Below the pieces are notes generated by a model. That model ran no database searches. It was not told the origin of the DNA and worked only from the letters and a program-made list of their open reading frames with translations. From Echeneis naucrates (taxonomy: Eukaryota; Chordata; Actinopteri; Carangiformes; Echeneidae), in assembly GCF_900963305.1 (NCBI RefSeq), contig NC_042528.1:10678043-10742042 (forward strand): a DNA stretch of 64,000 nucleotides, given 5' to 3'. Both the position numbers and the translations under genes were made by a program. Shown one piece after another: positions 33,566-46,169 of the stretch (its first letter is position 1; each line of letters starts with the position of its first letter).

Positions 33566-34156
33566 ATGAACGTCTCCCAGACTATAGAGACGGAGGAGGA
33601 CCTGCTGACCTGTCTCCAGATCAAGCTCTACCACCCACAACAGAATTGCAGAGGACTTTGGGGGATGCTTCCCCTTGGGAAGAGGAGCAAACACTCAGCA
33701 GATGACCCCCTCAGACTGGGTCGTGACAGCCAGGCCTGTGCCTACGCCCTGGTCGACCCCCGGGTGTCCCGTAAACAGCTGGCCCTCCAAGCGTACCGCA
33801 CGGCCCAGAGCCCGGACATGCTGTTCACCATCCAGAACCTGAGCCAGAGGGGCATGCTGTCGGTGAACAGCTCAGCTCTGGGATACCTGGAGAGGATGGA
33901 TCTGCCGGATAAGGCCCTGATCCGGTTCGGAGAGTACGAAATGCTGATCGTACGTGAGTCCGGCGAGGCCAAGGGGAGCTTCGAGGTGGAGTTTGAGGTG
34001 CTGGGGGTGCCTCCGTCCAGGGAGACCTGCATGTGTGTTCCCACTATGGCACCAGTCATGGACACAGGCTCATGTGTCAAGATTGACTCAAACCCAGCCG
34101 AGCTCACAGCACTTGGTCCACTGGAGATGGATGAGACTCTTTTGTGTCAATCATAA
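33566..34156 (+). CDS. tifa: TIFA, FHA-domain adaptor of TRAF6/NF-kB signalling
   Basis: Cytosolic adaptor: in mammals ALPK1, after sensing bacterial ADP-heptose, phosphorylates TIFA on Thr9, the FHA domain binds this and TIFA oligomerises and activates TRAF6. The single coding exon gives 196 residues, close to the family length. Thr9 is at the same position and is followed by two glutamates (ETEEDL), then TCLQIKLYHP as in human TIFA. The FHA domain covers about residues 46-125, with LRLGRDSQ, VSRKQLAL, a conserved asparagine in IQNLSQ and LGYLERMDLPDKALIRFGEYE. The TRAF6-binding motif near the C-terminus is PLEMDE (human PTEMDE). A noncoding exon ends at 33409 (ACAG|GTAAGA) and joins at 33508. 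AATAAA lies at 34337-34342. The promoter carries a TATA box and an ISRE. Confidence 0.93.
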   Translation: MNVSQTIETEEDLLTCLQIKLYHPQQNCRGLWGMLPLGKRSKHSADDPLRLGRDSQACAYALVDPRVSRKQLALQAYRTAQSPDMLFTIQNLSQRGMLSVNSSALGYLERMDLPDKALIRFGEYEMLIVRESGEAKGSFEVEFEVLGVPPSRETCMCVPTMAPVMDTGSCVKIDSNPAELTALGPLEMDETLLCQS

Positions 34157-35680
34157 AGCACCAGCACCGATTCAGCTAACTGCTGGGATTTATTTTGCTG
34201 AAGTGCAATTGCAGTGAATTCATATTGCTCTTTGTTTCTTTAGACTACTTACACGCTTAGATCAAATCCCTGTTTGTAATGTGAAATTAGCATTATTTTG
34301 TAACTCTGTATCTACTTAATGTCCAAGTTGTTTATTAATAAAACCTACTTTTTAAATGTAACTTATTTTAAGTCCTGAGGTGATTTATTTGAGTTTGAGT
34401 TGACAGCTGCTGTTATCAGACTAACTAGACAGGCTGAACGTTGTCTTACAGACTGGTTTTTCCAGACATGCTTGAGATAAAATAGCTTGCAAAGATAAGC
34501 TGAGAGACCATCTCCTCTTTGCAGTGATTTCTTGGAAATATGTTACTTCTACCAGCTTCATCAAGTGGTGGGAAAGGTATTATTTAAACTATCAATAGAA
34601 TAACATGAAAAGACTGACTCAAAGTATAAATATCTATCAAATAATTATTCAGAAGAATTATATTTTTTAATATGATTTTTATTATTATTAGGTGTTATTA
34701 GTTCCAGTACAATAATGCATAATGTCATAACATTACAAGTTCATATATGGGCATTTACTTTAGGCAGCACATTCAGCAAGTTAACTGCATTTTCTCTCTA
34801 TAACATAGTAAAGAGTATAAAGTGGCAGGAGATAGAAATATCTAAATACTTCATTTCCCTTTGAAGCAGACATGTTTATTAAGTTGTGCAGCAAGACAAC
34901 AATCACAATCTATCATCTTACCATCTTATTGATAAAGATTTACTGGTGAGGGATAACAATTGAGTCTGCAGAAATCAGCAGCCTGAGAACAAATTCCAGG
35001 CTAGTTTGTAAGTCCAGATATTACTAAAATTTACCAGCAAGGAAATTTCAGTCCCTTATCAATGATAACAGTATCATCGTGGATTTTAGGAGCCATTCAA
35101 GTCTGGAACAGGATCCCTGTTGTCAGCAAAAGCCTCTAAAAACCTGTAAAAACCCACCCAGTTATGACGGCAGTGAAACTGCATTCCAGTAGGAAGGGGG
35201 GATCGCTGAAAGTTTATTTACACAGAATTGAAAGAAATAAAAAATAAAAGAAAGGGGAAAGGGAACAATACATTTTCTAAATTATTCTATATATATTAGG
35301 GCATCTACTTTCAGTTTTTCATTAAATACCTCAGATTTCTTTGCTGACATCTCTCAAGTGGTCATCGCTTTTTCTCACTCAGTGAGACACAGAGGCACCA
35401 TGTTCGTCACTGCAGCATAAGATCATCTGTAGTTTATCAGAATAAAGGTCACTGCCAAATCAAGTGACACTGACTAAAAATCTGAGAAAATAAATTTCAA
35501 ACTCTTTTAGCAAGCTCGCTTAACTAGCTCGCTAGTTAAGATCAGTCAAAATTAAGGATAAAAGATAAGATAGGTACACAACTATAAAGGATAATATCAC
35601 AATTAGTTTGTCTATTAAAAAAATAAATAAAATCTTAGTTTTATCCATTATGTAGCATAGATACAGATGTTGAAGAATCA
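34157..35680. other. Spacer after tifa
   Basis: tifa 3' UTR up to about 34360, then AT-rich sequence without a recognised exon or repeat, ending at the stop codon of the unidentified minus-strand gene. Confidence 0.5.
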
Positions 35681-36273
35681 TCAGCTGGTCACATAAGCGT
35701 AATCTGCTGGTTTCCTGAGAACGAAGCCGTGATATTCACTCTTGCTCACCAACCAACGGACCAAAGCCACTTCCTGAAACGCAACAGTAACATCACCTTA
35801 AGTTTGGAAAAATAAGTCTCTCATGAGCTTTGTGTAGTGAATTTATACTTACCTTTCTTTTAACCACAAGTGCATCTGATCCAGTCTCTATTATGGTTTC
35901 CTGAGCAGAGACCAGCCTGTGAACAAGACACAAGGTCCACAATGCAATTTATAAAAGGATGAATTATGAATTATGACAAGAATGAACTATGCATCTTTTC
36001 AATAATTTTGTAATTTTTTGGCTGTAAAAATAAAATGACAATCTCACAACTTCCCGGTGAAGAAATCACATAATTAGCACGATGACTAGGACAACAGTGT
36101 AGGAAACTGCAGTTTAAATCTAAGAACACGATACTGAGGCAGGAAACATTGGATTCCTTTGGTAATAAGTTTTTATGTAGTAGATATTTATCTACCTGTT
36201 TTCCTCAGGATGCAGGACATCTTCCAGGAAGGACTTACCATGAATTGACCGCTCTTGGATAGAGTCTAACAAC
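35681..36273 (-). CDS. Unidentified spliced gene, C-terminal exons only
   Basis: Three consecutive minus-strand exons join in phase: 36273-36196, 35916-35853 and 35773-35681 (stop). Each has a good acceptor and the first two have donors GTAGAT and GTAAGT. Together they encode about 77 residues, ending VLRKPADYAYVTS, with blocks LLDSIQERSIHGKSFLED, ETGSDALVVKRK and EVALVRWLVSKSEYHGF. I do not recognise the protein. The first exon starts in phase 2, so at least one upstream exon is missing from this call; candidates near 36.5 and 36.7 kb do not match that phase. The gene lies between tifa and the second RBM4-like gene. In human the RBM4 region also carries C11orf80 (TOP6BL), but I see no match that would support that name. 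Confidence 0.55.
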
Positions 36274-37967
36274 CTACAAAGAGCACAAATACTAAGAACA
36301 CCAAGCCTGCATGCAATTTTAATACATATACACAAGTTATAACTGTTGAATGAAAGCGAAAGTTGAAGGTGTGACCAATATATTACACATCAAAGGTCTA
36401 GAATTATTATAACATGACAATAAAAATATGGGCCAGCGCCAAAGGTCCATTTAGTGTTGTAGTTCCAGGAAACCCACTCTGATTTTCTCAACACAAGGCA
36501 GGCAAAGGGGCACCTCGCTGTGCGTCAGGGGCCTCGCATCGCAGTCAATGGACTGCATAAAACTGCAGGGAACAGAAATTATAATGAACCTGGCATTCAT
36601 TTCAGCTAAAGATTACACAAGCTGTATAGATTTAAGGGTCTTCAAGAGGAAGGTTGGATTGCAAGTCTGCTTCTCCATTTAAGTTTGCACACATGCATTT
36701 TACACCGGCACTGACTTGAGCAGTGATGATTTTAACCAGCGTCAAGTTGCCATTGCAAGAACTCTGGTGAACTTTCATCAGTGTTGCTTCTTAGAGAATA
36801 ACTTCAAACGTCAACGGGACAGAGAGCTGATGTCTCAAGAGCATTGAGAATGAAACTGAAAGCGAGTTATAAATTAAACACCTGAGTGATAGCTTACGAA
36901 ATGTATCTGGTCAAAAATAAAAGAGCTAAGTCTTTGGGCTACAAAAGGGCCTGACCAGCGTGGAATAATTTGACAGTTAAAACGTAATTTTTGGTTTCAG
37001 TTGTTTTATTAAAAAGCTTTCAGATGAAAAGCAACTTGTCAAGTGAAAGTAAATCATACATAACGGTGCTATAGGTTCTGTTTTCGCAAGAAAAGGTAAC
37101 AAGAAGTTAAAAAAAAAAAAAAAAAAGCAAACAAAAAAAAACCCACACTGAAAGTCTTGATTTGTCATGCTCACATGAGTCGCAAATCTTTAGAGATTGT
37201 TGCACAACCTTTCACACCAAAAATTATATTAAAGCAATCCTACGCTCATATTTTTTTAAACTGATTTAGATGAGCATTCTGTGATCAATCACCAACCTTA
37301 GACTGAGCAGAATGATATTCCCTTGTTATAAAATGACGTCAGTTTCTCAAAGGCCTTATTCATTCAGACAGAATGGAAAGCAGTATTTGCAGCACTGCAT
37401 CACACTGGAGTGGATTAAACCACCTAAACCAGCATCCTACTCTGAAAAACACTTTAAACAGTGGAACAAGCAGAGGAACATAAGAGGCATAAACAGCTCA
37501 GATGAACTCGTGAACATTAGACATGGAATCGTATATTTTTAAGTACGGCGCTGTCCGCAAAACAGTATCTTCCAGTAAGTCTCAGGCGAACGCAACGTAA
37601 TCCGCCATAGACAAGGAGGGTGTATAGCGCCACGTGCATCAGCCGAGAACGACGATCTTGTCATATTCTAAACCTGAAAAGAGAGCACACCACACATGTC
37701 AGGAGCGCGTTTTACTCAGGAATCGCGCAAGACTGATCTCTGATCTTAAAGCAGCAATATTTTAGGAGTCTACCAGCAATGTGCATAATTTTTATATTGA
37801 TCTATTGCAGCGGAATTAAGAGCTCTAATTGATGGCGACTCTCCCTCAATTTATGGATTAACCTCTCATTTATTTTGGTATACATATCAATCATATCTGT
37901 AAGTGAAGTTTATGATGCCATAAAACATCATTTCTCTGTTCTCACCTTCTATTACTTTCCTGGGTGT
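36274..37967. other. 3' UTR of RBM4-like copy 2 and upstream part of the unidentified gene
   Basis: Minus-strand 3' UTR exon of RBM4-like copy 2 from 37673 down to AATAAA at 37010-37005, preceded by an intron with donor GAAG|GTGAG at 37945. Below about 37000 the missing 5' exons of the unidentified gene may lie; small open stretches near 36.5 and 36.7 kb could not be joined. Confidence 0.55.
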
Positions 37968-39098
37968 CTAATAGTTTCCATAGCGAGGAGGTGGTGGCGG
38001 TGGCGGCACTCTGTCCGAAAATGAGTCCCTGGGCCGGGGACCTGCATATATCGGAACCCTGGACATCGGAGAGAGCCGGGACCGCTCAAAGGAGTAGCCA
38101 TTACCAGTTGACGGAGTCGGCGGAATGGGGGCTCGTCTGATGGGGCTTCGGTCCCTGGTCATGTAGGACGGAGGAGCATGGGGGAGTGTGTTGCGCTCAT
38201 ATGGGTCAAGAGACCCCATTCCAAGACGTTCTCTAACCAGTGGTGTGGGAGGAGGAGGAGGAGGGATGGCACGCCTATCATCGTAGCCCGCGGTCCCGAA
38301 TGGACGGGCTCTGAATTTCTCATAGTAATCAACCACCCCGTAGCTGTCTCGCTCGCCATAGCCACGCGCAGGATAAGCTGCCCGTCTCGGAGGAGGGGGT
38401 GGTGGGGGCGGAGGAGGATAAGCGGACATGTGGCCTCTGTAGGGAGGCTCAGGCCTCTCCCCTGGGAAACGAGGAGGATAATAGCCTCCTCTGCCTGGCG
38501 GAGGTGGATAGTCCTCCTCCTCGGGTGCCCCTCTGGGTCTGCTTTTTGATATCTGAACATGTATGCGATTTCCTGAGAGGGAGAAAGACATTGTCTCTCA
38601 AATCTAAAAAGTTAAACTAATGGTAAGGAAATCCCCATAACTCCTAATAACTTCTCTCAGAAGATGATAAAATCAAATTTACTCACCTTGAAACTCTGTG
38701 TTGTCCAGGCCTTTAATGGCATCCATGGCCTCCTCAGAATTGGCCATGTGCACAAATGCAAAGTTCTTGATGATGGAACACTCTGTGACTATGCCATACT
38801 CTTCAAAAAGAGCACGGAGCTCTTCTTCAGATCCCTTTTCTACATTGGCTATGTGAAGCTTGACAGGGGCACCTTGGTTCTTCCCTCGGCTGAGCTCCAC
38901 ATTTATGGGCCTACCATTGAGCTTGTACAGATGAAGCTCGCGGATGGCTTTGGTGGCAGACTTGCGGTCTTCCATGTGGACAAACGCATAGTTTTTGTAC
39001 TTGGCACATTCTGTCACCGTGCCATACTGGGTGAACAGAGCTTCGACCTCGTCCTTCCCAGCGTGCTGAGACAGGTTTCCAATGAAAATCTTCACCAT
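37968..39098 (-). CDS. rbm4-like: RBM4-like RNA-binding protein, copy 2
   Basis: Tandem paralogue of the gene at 30.3-31.4 kb. Coding exons 39098-38687 and 38572-37968 join in phase 1, giving 338 residues. Two RRMs (KIFIGNL, YAFVHM; KLHIANV, FAFVHM) are followed by [17 protein letters not shown] and a proline- and tyrosine-rich tail with RDRSPIRR. No zinc knuckle, as in copy 1. The RRM region is closely similar to copy 1; the tail is similar but has many small length changes in proline runs. A 5' noncoding exon ends at 39643 (AGCA|GTGAGT) and joins at an acceptor just upstream of the ATG (TTTTCAG|GGTGCAGGG). Both copies keep the same intron in the 3' UTR. They probably have overlapping roles in splicing control. 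Confidence 0.88.
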
Positions 39099-42000
39099 TG
39101 TTATCCCTCCCTGCACCCTGAAAAGGGGTAGTGACAGCATGAGTCAACAGGGGCCACCGTGCAGTAACAGAAACTAACCAGCGGGCGCAAATGGTGACCA
39201 GATAACGTCATTATCAGGAAATAGAAACCTTGTAATCGAGGCGACTGCAAGCTAAAGGGCTACCAAAGCCAAACCTTAGACAAGTCTGTTCCCCGATGAC
39301 TCATTTATCGTTTCTGTTGCGGACGTTTACACTTTATTACAAGTCTGAAAACTTCATCACAACACGATCAGCTGATAAACACGAAGCTGGAGGAGACAAA
39401 GTTTCCGCGTTTCTACTTCCTGTCCACTGAGCTGCTAAACAGGCTTGTTTTCATTTGGACGGTGTCTATCAGCAAGCTAACGTTAGCTTCCGTGTGTTAG
39501 CTAACCTGTCGCCCAACATGGAGCCAAGTACTATTAACTTCAGCTATTGGCATCAGAAGCAGTAACTGCGGGATGTGATTGAAAGTAGATGTGAGCAGAA
39601 ACCAGCTGGAAAAAAATATCCCGTGAAAAAGACAGTACTCACTGCTTGTGGACGGCGCCACCACGAAGTCGAAACTCGAAATACGACCAACTGCAAATAC
39701 CTGCTAAGGAGATGCGCCCAGCGAGGAATCTGATTGGCGGACGGAGCTGTCGCTCAAAAAGAACGGTCTCCGATTGGGCAGAAATTGAAGGAACGTTTTC
39801 TTTAAATGTTATGTCATTTGGACTGCATGTACCCGCGAACTAACAAAAGTTTGATGTCGGTAGTAGGAAACAAACGATACTGTGTTAGCTTTTTTTGTTT
39901 GTTTTTACTAACCTCATTTTGTTTAAATCATCTATTAACGTATTAAAATCTAATGGAATTGTATGTTTTCATGGATGAAATCAAAACGTAAATAATTCCT
40001 TATTACTTTTGTGGAATTTAGAGAAACACAAGAACAATAACGAACAATAATTTGGTATATTAAATCTATATTTTTATTTGTTCATATCTTAATTTACAGT
40101 CTTATCTGTATCTTATATTGACTTTTACTTGAATCAATCTTTATTTTCATCTACCCATCTTTTTTGAGTTACTTGTTTCTAGATGGAAATCTAGCTGCTA
40201 TATTCAAGGTTTAAGACTTTATTGTCTTGTCAATTTTTATATTTGAGAATTCATTTTGAGTAAAATGTTTCTGTAAGGACGTGATGCAGCTCTTTGGAAT
40301 CTGTTACAGTTTTCTGATGTGAGTTGGCCAGTAAACTTGCTCATGAGGCCTCCATGAGTCATATTATGTAGGTCAGAACTACACCCTTTCCCATAAATCC
40401 TAATTTGGCATTGTTGGAAAATTTGGAATGTTGTCACTATGCACTTTAGAGAGATTCAGTACTCATGTGAAACGTGTATCTTTGTTGTAATTCTTACAGA
40501 AACAAGGTGGTTATTAAAGTGATTATTATTTAAAGTGACTATTTCTTCATAACATCTCAAATTGTAGTTTTTCTTCATATGAAAATTTTGAATTAATGGA
40601 AGATTTTTGAGCTGTCAAACTCCACAGCTGGTAAAACTTTATAAAATGACGTTTTCATTTGTTGTGACCTAATGCATTATCAAAGTATTGCCTGTCAACA
40701 CATCCAACCAACATGGAGTCAGACAAATCTAAGTCCAGCATTCACCATTGTTCCTCGTTTTAAATTTCAGGGGACATCCAGAGCTTATTTGTGTTCTGGC
40801 TTGCATGTCATTCAATTTTCACATTTAATGACTTAATGGTGGACTTGTTTTTTTATTATTTCCTGTTTTATATTAATATTAACCAGCAAGTTTATCTCTT
40901 GGCAGTTTACTTCCAGTCTTTGTCTAGTTTTGCTACCTCTGTGATTGTCAGCCCAGCTCTCATGTGTTTAACCTGTTCCCAGATACTTTTGTCTGCTTTG
41001 TGTATTTGAGTTTCCCTCACTCTTGCTTTGTCTGAATTGAGTTCCTCTGCCTGTGATGGACTGATGACCTGTCCAGGGTGTCGCCCAGTGTGAGCTGGGA
41101 TTGCAAACATTTGACTCACAAATACATCAATATATATAAATATTGTATGGACCATTAAAACCAATTAGGAATACAATATAAATCTAATAATATGAGGCAA
41201 AAAAACAAACAAACAATAAGTTAAATATGGACACAAAAAACAAAAGGGTCAATATGACTAGAAGAGAAGAAAAAGAAGACGCTTACAGGCCTCCAACATT
41301 CTGTGTCTACTGACATTCCGACTAAGTGTACTTTAGATATATAATAATAATGACCATCTTTTAACGCAGTCTGGAAATCCTGTTGGAGGATGTGAACTTC
41401 TCTGGTCTTGGTGAGATCTTTGAGGACTAGAGCCAAAAAGCAGGAATAAACTATGACTTTAGAATGTTTTCACTTATAGACTTATTTAAGTCTCCAGGCT
41501 CAACTATCAATCTTTCAATTGATGAAAAACAAACAAACAAACCCAAAAAACATTAAACTACGTTGAGATTTTGTATTGTATTCTGTGAGATTTAAACACT
41601 GTCTTCACGACTCACAGTTCTGAGCACACAACATCTATAATCACAGGGAGACTTTCCCCATAAATGATCAAATCTTTAAACATGGTTACAGCTGTAACAT
41701 GGCAGTGAATGCACTAAAAGAAAAAGTTCCATGAGCACTAGATAAAATACAGACATTAACTTTTAAAGTCCAAACACTGGAACAGGGAGCAACACAAATC
41801 CCCCAAGTAAGTGAGCCTCCACTCCTGCTCTCTGCGCCATTTCCTGTCACTCTACACTGTCCCACCAGATTATAAAGATATAAAACATCCCACATAGGAA
41901 ATACAAGAAAGACTAAACTAAAAGAAGGCAGAGAGTATGTGAATGTTATTTGATGAATCAAGAGAATTCAGAATTTAGACTCGCTGACCTCAAACTGGCC

Positions 42001-44032
42001 CAAAAAAAAGAAAAATCAAGGTAATGGAAAGAAAACGCAGCATGTGATCACGTTGAGACAAACATGCACTTTAACCTACAATGTAAATCATTCAATGAAA
42101 CAGGGAACTTTTACTTAACTGAATCAATCCAGTATAATTAATAATTTGTAGGACCTCATTGGTACAATTCAGTGAGTAATGGGGATATACCTAGATAAAT
42201 AATTCCCAGTTATTGAACATTTTCAGCTGCATACGACCTCGGACTGAATAAAACCCAGTTTAATTACTAAGGTAATTAAGATTACTGTCTTAAATATGAC
42301 ACACACATATTACTAGAAAACAGACTCACACAGGTCTAAATGACATAAAAACAGTAAGATAAACTTATCATTTGACCTGCTCATCCTCCCCAAAGACCGC
42401 TGGCTTTCTGCAGACTTTGGAGGGACCACTGTGATTTCTGGGGCATCTGCAATTTAATGCCTGCAGGAAACAATAATAGGGTTGTCGTAAGACAAGTGAT
42501 AGCTCTATGATGAGAGATGTACAAGTTTTACTGATGTCAAAGAACAAATGTCTTGAGGCTGATACTTGTAAAATGTGGGTTCTACTTGATCTTATATGAT
42601 ATAAGGCGAACTTCAGAATCACAAAAGGTGCTATTAAACAAAATCTGTTATCATTATTATCATTACCATTATTATTGCCTTTGTGGAGTTTAACTTCTAT
42701 TAACGTGCTATGACAGTGAATCTCCTGCAGGGGGAGGCACAGACCGATTACTGAGCAACTATCGAGATGAGGATGATGATGATGATGCTGCTATTGATGA
42801 TGATGCAATGTTCTCACAATTTTTATGTAGTCTCAAATTTCTCAGTATCGTATTCCCAGTCTGATAATATCAGTCCAATGATACCACATCACGTCCTTTT
42901 TTCTTCTTCTATTGTGTTAAATTCTACAATCCAAGGACCGCCATCATGAGGTACACATACTAAAATTGAACTGTAGTTCAAACGGAATCACTTGTCTTGT
43001 AGAAGTGAATTTGAGTTGGGTACAGATAACTGAAATACACTTGGAAATGGAAGTGTCCAGCCCACAAAACCTGACTCAGCCAAGCATCAGATATCTCTAC
43101 AGATCTTTTCACATGTTGCAAGTGAAACATCAACAGCAGATGTAGCCTTGAGTGTATCAGGATCATATGAACTGCTTTGTTTTTCCAAAGGTTGGTCACA
43201 CATGCAGAACGGGATCGTGCCATAAGTCCTGGACTAGATAGGGGGCTCAGCATCAGTGAGTGTCTTCTTACATCCTAGTACATTCAACTTACAAAGTGTC
43301 AGGTTTCTTTAGGTTTTTCCTCAGACGTCCTGATATTTGGCATCAGCCGCCATTGCCATGCTTCATGGTAAGGGGAGCATCTTTCTGATGAAGTGCCGCT
43401 GTTTTTTTGTTTTTTTTGTTCTCAAGAAATTAAGAACACCAGCCCAGACGTTAATTTAGTTTGCCATGGTGTAATTTGTAAAGCAGCCAGTTGAACTCTG
43501 TATTATCATTGCCATGAAAGACTGCTGCCGCCGATAGCCTCCTTCACTCCTGTCCTTGCATCCTTCATCTTATCAACTCCAAGATGTTTTGTTGTGTTTA
43601 TCACCATTTGAAATCATTTCATTAAATAAATAAAAAAAAGATTAAATCCAGAGGAAATGATACATCCTCTACACGCAAACAGCAACCTTAATAGTGTAAA
43701 TGCACCACTGAAAGTGTGAAGTGTCTGAGATTCATATCTAAAGTGAAATCGTGTCAGAAAATAACAAAGGCTGTGTCCTCAACTGCAGACAGCTAGAAGT
43801 GCAAAGATTGCCAGTGATGAGTTAGTGTAAAAAGGAAATGAAAAAGCATAATTTAGCAAAGACCTTCACAGCTACAATCCAATAAAGGCTAAAAATGACA
43901 ACAGCTTCGATACAAAATTAGGATTTCCTGAAATAGCTTGAGACAAATTTATCACTGTGTTTCTTTCAAAAAACAAATTCTGGAGCATTGCAATGCAACA
44001 TATTTAATGTTTACCCTGAAAAAGTTTTACAT
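39099..44032. other. Gene-poor stretch between RBM4-like copy 2 and fxr2
   Basis: 5' region of RBM4-like copy 2 (to about 39.7 kb), then about 4 kb with no confident gene. It holds a retroposon-like stretch near 40.85-41.04 kb, the fourth fragment of the 8.9-kb repeat at 41045-41105, and a GAT microsatellite near 42765-42780. A minus-strand exon-like stretch near 42380-42470 and a possible transposon fragment near 43.3-43.4 kb could not be supported further. Confidence 0.4.
41045..41105 (+). repeat. Interspersed repeat fragment (copy 4)
   Basis: Carries GTGATGGACTGATGACCTGT, CCAGGGTGTCGCCC and GTGAGCTGGGATTGC, the same 3' part as at 12.2 and 17.85 kb. Confidence 0.6.
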
Positions 44033-45230
44033 TTTATTAAGAAGAAACAAACTGTTTGGAAAAAATGTATACCAAACAATGAAAAGTCCTTTATTGCCAT
44101 CAGAACATGAGTGAGAAAACCAGAGACAAAATCTGACAAGAGTGAGGAGTCGACTGTACAGCCAGCATCCACAGACACACACATACACACGCGCAAACAC
44201 ACACACACAAACACACACCTGCCAGCAGTCTTTCAACAGGACGTGAGGGATACAGATACATAAGGGAATACAGTACTCACACAATGAGGTATAAAGGTCA
44301 ACACAAAACAGACCAAAAGGGCTTCGTCCTCCACTCACACACATGCAACTGAATTGAGGTACAAATACTCAAGTGCTCGTTCGTTCTCTTAAAAACACAA
44401 CATACAGGTGAGCAGAAATGTTTTAACAGCAGCATCTGGGTCATCTGGACTCAACCGCTCCCATTCATCTGTCTCTCAAAACCTTTGGTCATGTGGACGC
44501 TTGCTTATCATGCACAATGTTGCCCTTGTAAATTCAATACTTCGAGACTCAGAAACTTGTGAAAGGAAAGGAGGAGGGGGGGGGGGGTGACTTTTCCTGA
44601 CTCATATCCATTGATAGAAACTGGGAGGCTCTAAGAGGATGAGCAGGGTGGGGTTGGGGACACATGCTTTTTTTTTTTTTTTTCTTAAGCTTCTCTCTTC
44701 AAGGTAAAGTTTCTACATTAGAGGGACATTCAATGTGTACATTAGCAGCAATTCTAGTGAATGAAACAATGGCTTTGTAAGTCAGATTAATAACACCCTT
44801 TCCTCATGCACAGGACAGGCACCACCGACTACTCGTTAACTAAATGCCATGCAAGTTAGAAAAATAGACTGCAAACTCACAAGACAGAGAAATCAAAGTT
44901 CATCTCCAGGGAACAAGTTGATTTCACTTCAATTTTTTATTTCATATTTTCTAAGATGTGGAAATAGCAACAAAAGAAACTTGAGAGCGGTAACCAAGAC
45001 AACAGTAACAATATGAGCAGAGAGCCACTGAGGTTTGAAGTCCCTCTCTTACTCCTCATTTGCCAAAACCCAATCTGCCAGGTACAAGACGGACACCTCG
45101 CTTCGTTTTTGTCCTTTACTTTGTGCCACCGCAGGCGACCTGGTGTGTGTGTACCTGTAGGTGTGTTGTGTGTCATTGTGGCTCTCATGTCATTTGAAGC
45201 TGTCCCAATCCCACAGTCCGCAGTCTCCAG

Positions 45231-45796
45231 GCCCCCTCCCCGTCCCCCCCAACCCACCTCCACACCCTTTCCCCACTAGCAGCACCCGTTCCCACAAAAG
45301 GTGGTCGCCCGTCGTGTGCGTCCGGAGCTGCGCGCTGCAGTGGTTAATCAAAGACACTAGTGTGGCTGGAAGCTAGCACCGCGACCCCCCCACCGACACA
45401 GAGAAAAGAGGCACGGTTTAGTTCTCTTGGAGTCTAAATCTATAGTTCAAGTCTGCCGTCTGTCTGGTCTGAGCCTGTCCTGTTGACTGGAGGGGGTGTG
45501 GGTGCCAGCCTGGACCCTTCAAAGACCTACATCAGGTGAGAGGAGGCGCTACGTCACCTTATCCCCCCCCACCTCCTCCGGCCCACCCGCACCACCCCTC
45601 AGGCCTGCTGATAAATAAATGTCTCACCATGCAACCCAGCCCAGGGCTCCGATTCCGTTTTGTTACCTCCCCCCTCCCCTGGTATTGTTTTGTGGTTGCC
45701 AACCCTCAAAATCTGTACACACAAACACACACATACGCGCGCAAGCACATACTCGCACGCACTGACCCCGCCCCCTCCACCCCATGCCCCGCCCCC
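45231..45796 (-). promoter_or_regulatory. G-quadruplex motifs on the fxr2 mRNA strand
   Basis: C-rich on the plus strand, so G-rich in the fxr2 transcript. Blocks near 45231-45276, 45557-45600 and 45766-45796 each contain four or more G-runs of three or longer with short loops; the last reads GGGGGCGGGGCATGGGG then TGGAGGGGGCGGGG on the minus strand. FMRP-family proteins bind G-quadruplex RNA through their arginine-glycine region. Whether all of this is in the mature mRNA is not certain. Confidence 0.45.
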
Positions 45797-45967
45797 AATC
45801 AACGCCGTCCATTCGTCTCGGAATGAGGACAAGCGCCTTGAATTTCGTGTTTGGCACCAGACTTTCTTCTAATCCTTTCTCACGTTGGCCAGCCACTCCC
45901 TCTACGTCCCTTGTTTCATTCATCACTCCCTCACCGGTTTGTTCACTTCTTGGAACCAAAAAGGAAA

Positions 45968-46136
45968 GAAAAAAAAAAAAACCAAAAACAAAAAACAAAC
46001 AAACAAAAAAAAAAAAAAAAACAAAACAAAACAAAAAAAAACAAATGGAAGATCACCTCTCCCGGTTTTTTCCCCCATGGGAAACAAAAACAAACTTAAT
46101 GGAAAAAACTCAAGTTGTTTTTATTTTTCTTTTTTT

Positions 46137-46169
<33 letters not shown>

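Noticed and set aside
36440-36780. Candidate 5' exons of the unidentified gene (frames reading MQSIDCDARPLTH and MKVHQSSCNGN)
   Set aside because: None ends in the phase 2 needed to join the exon starting at 36273, so they were not added.
42368-42622. Minus-strand exon-like stretch with an acceptor and stop near 42.4 kb
   Set aside because: An acceptor and about 25 open codons exist, but no upstream exon with a matching phase was found.
43290-43420. Possible second DNA-transposon fragment
   Set aside because: A few words resemble fish transposon sequence, but too little to name a family.
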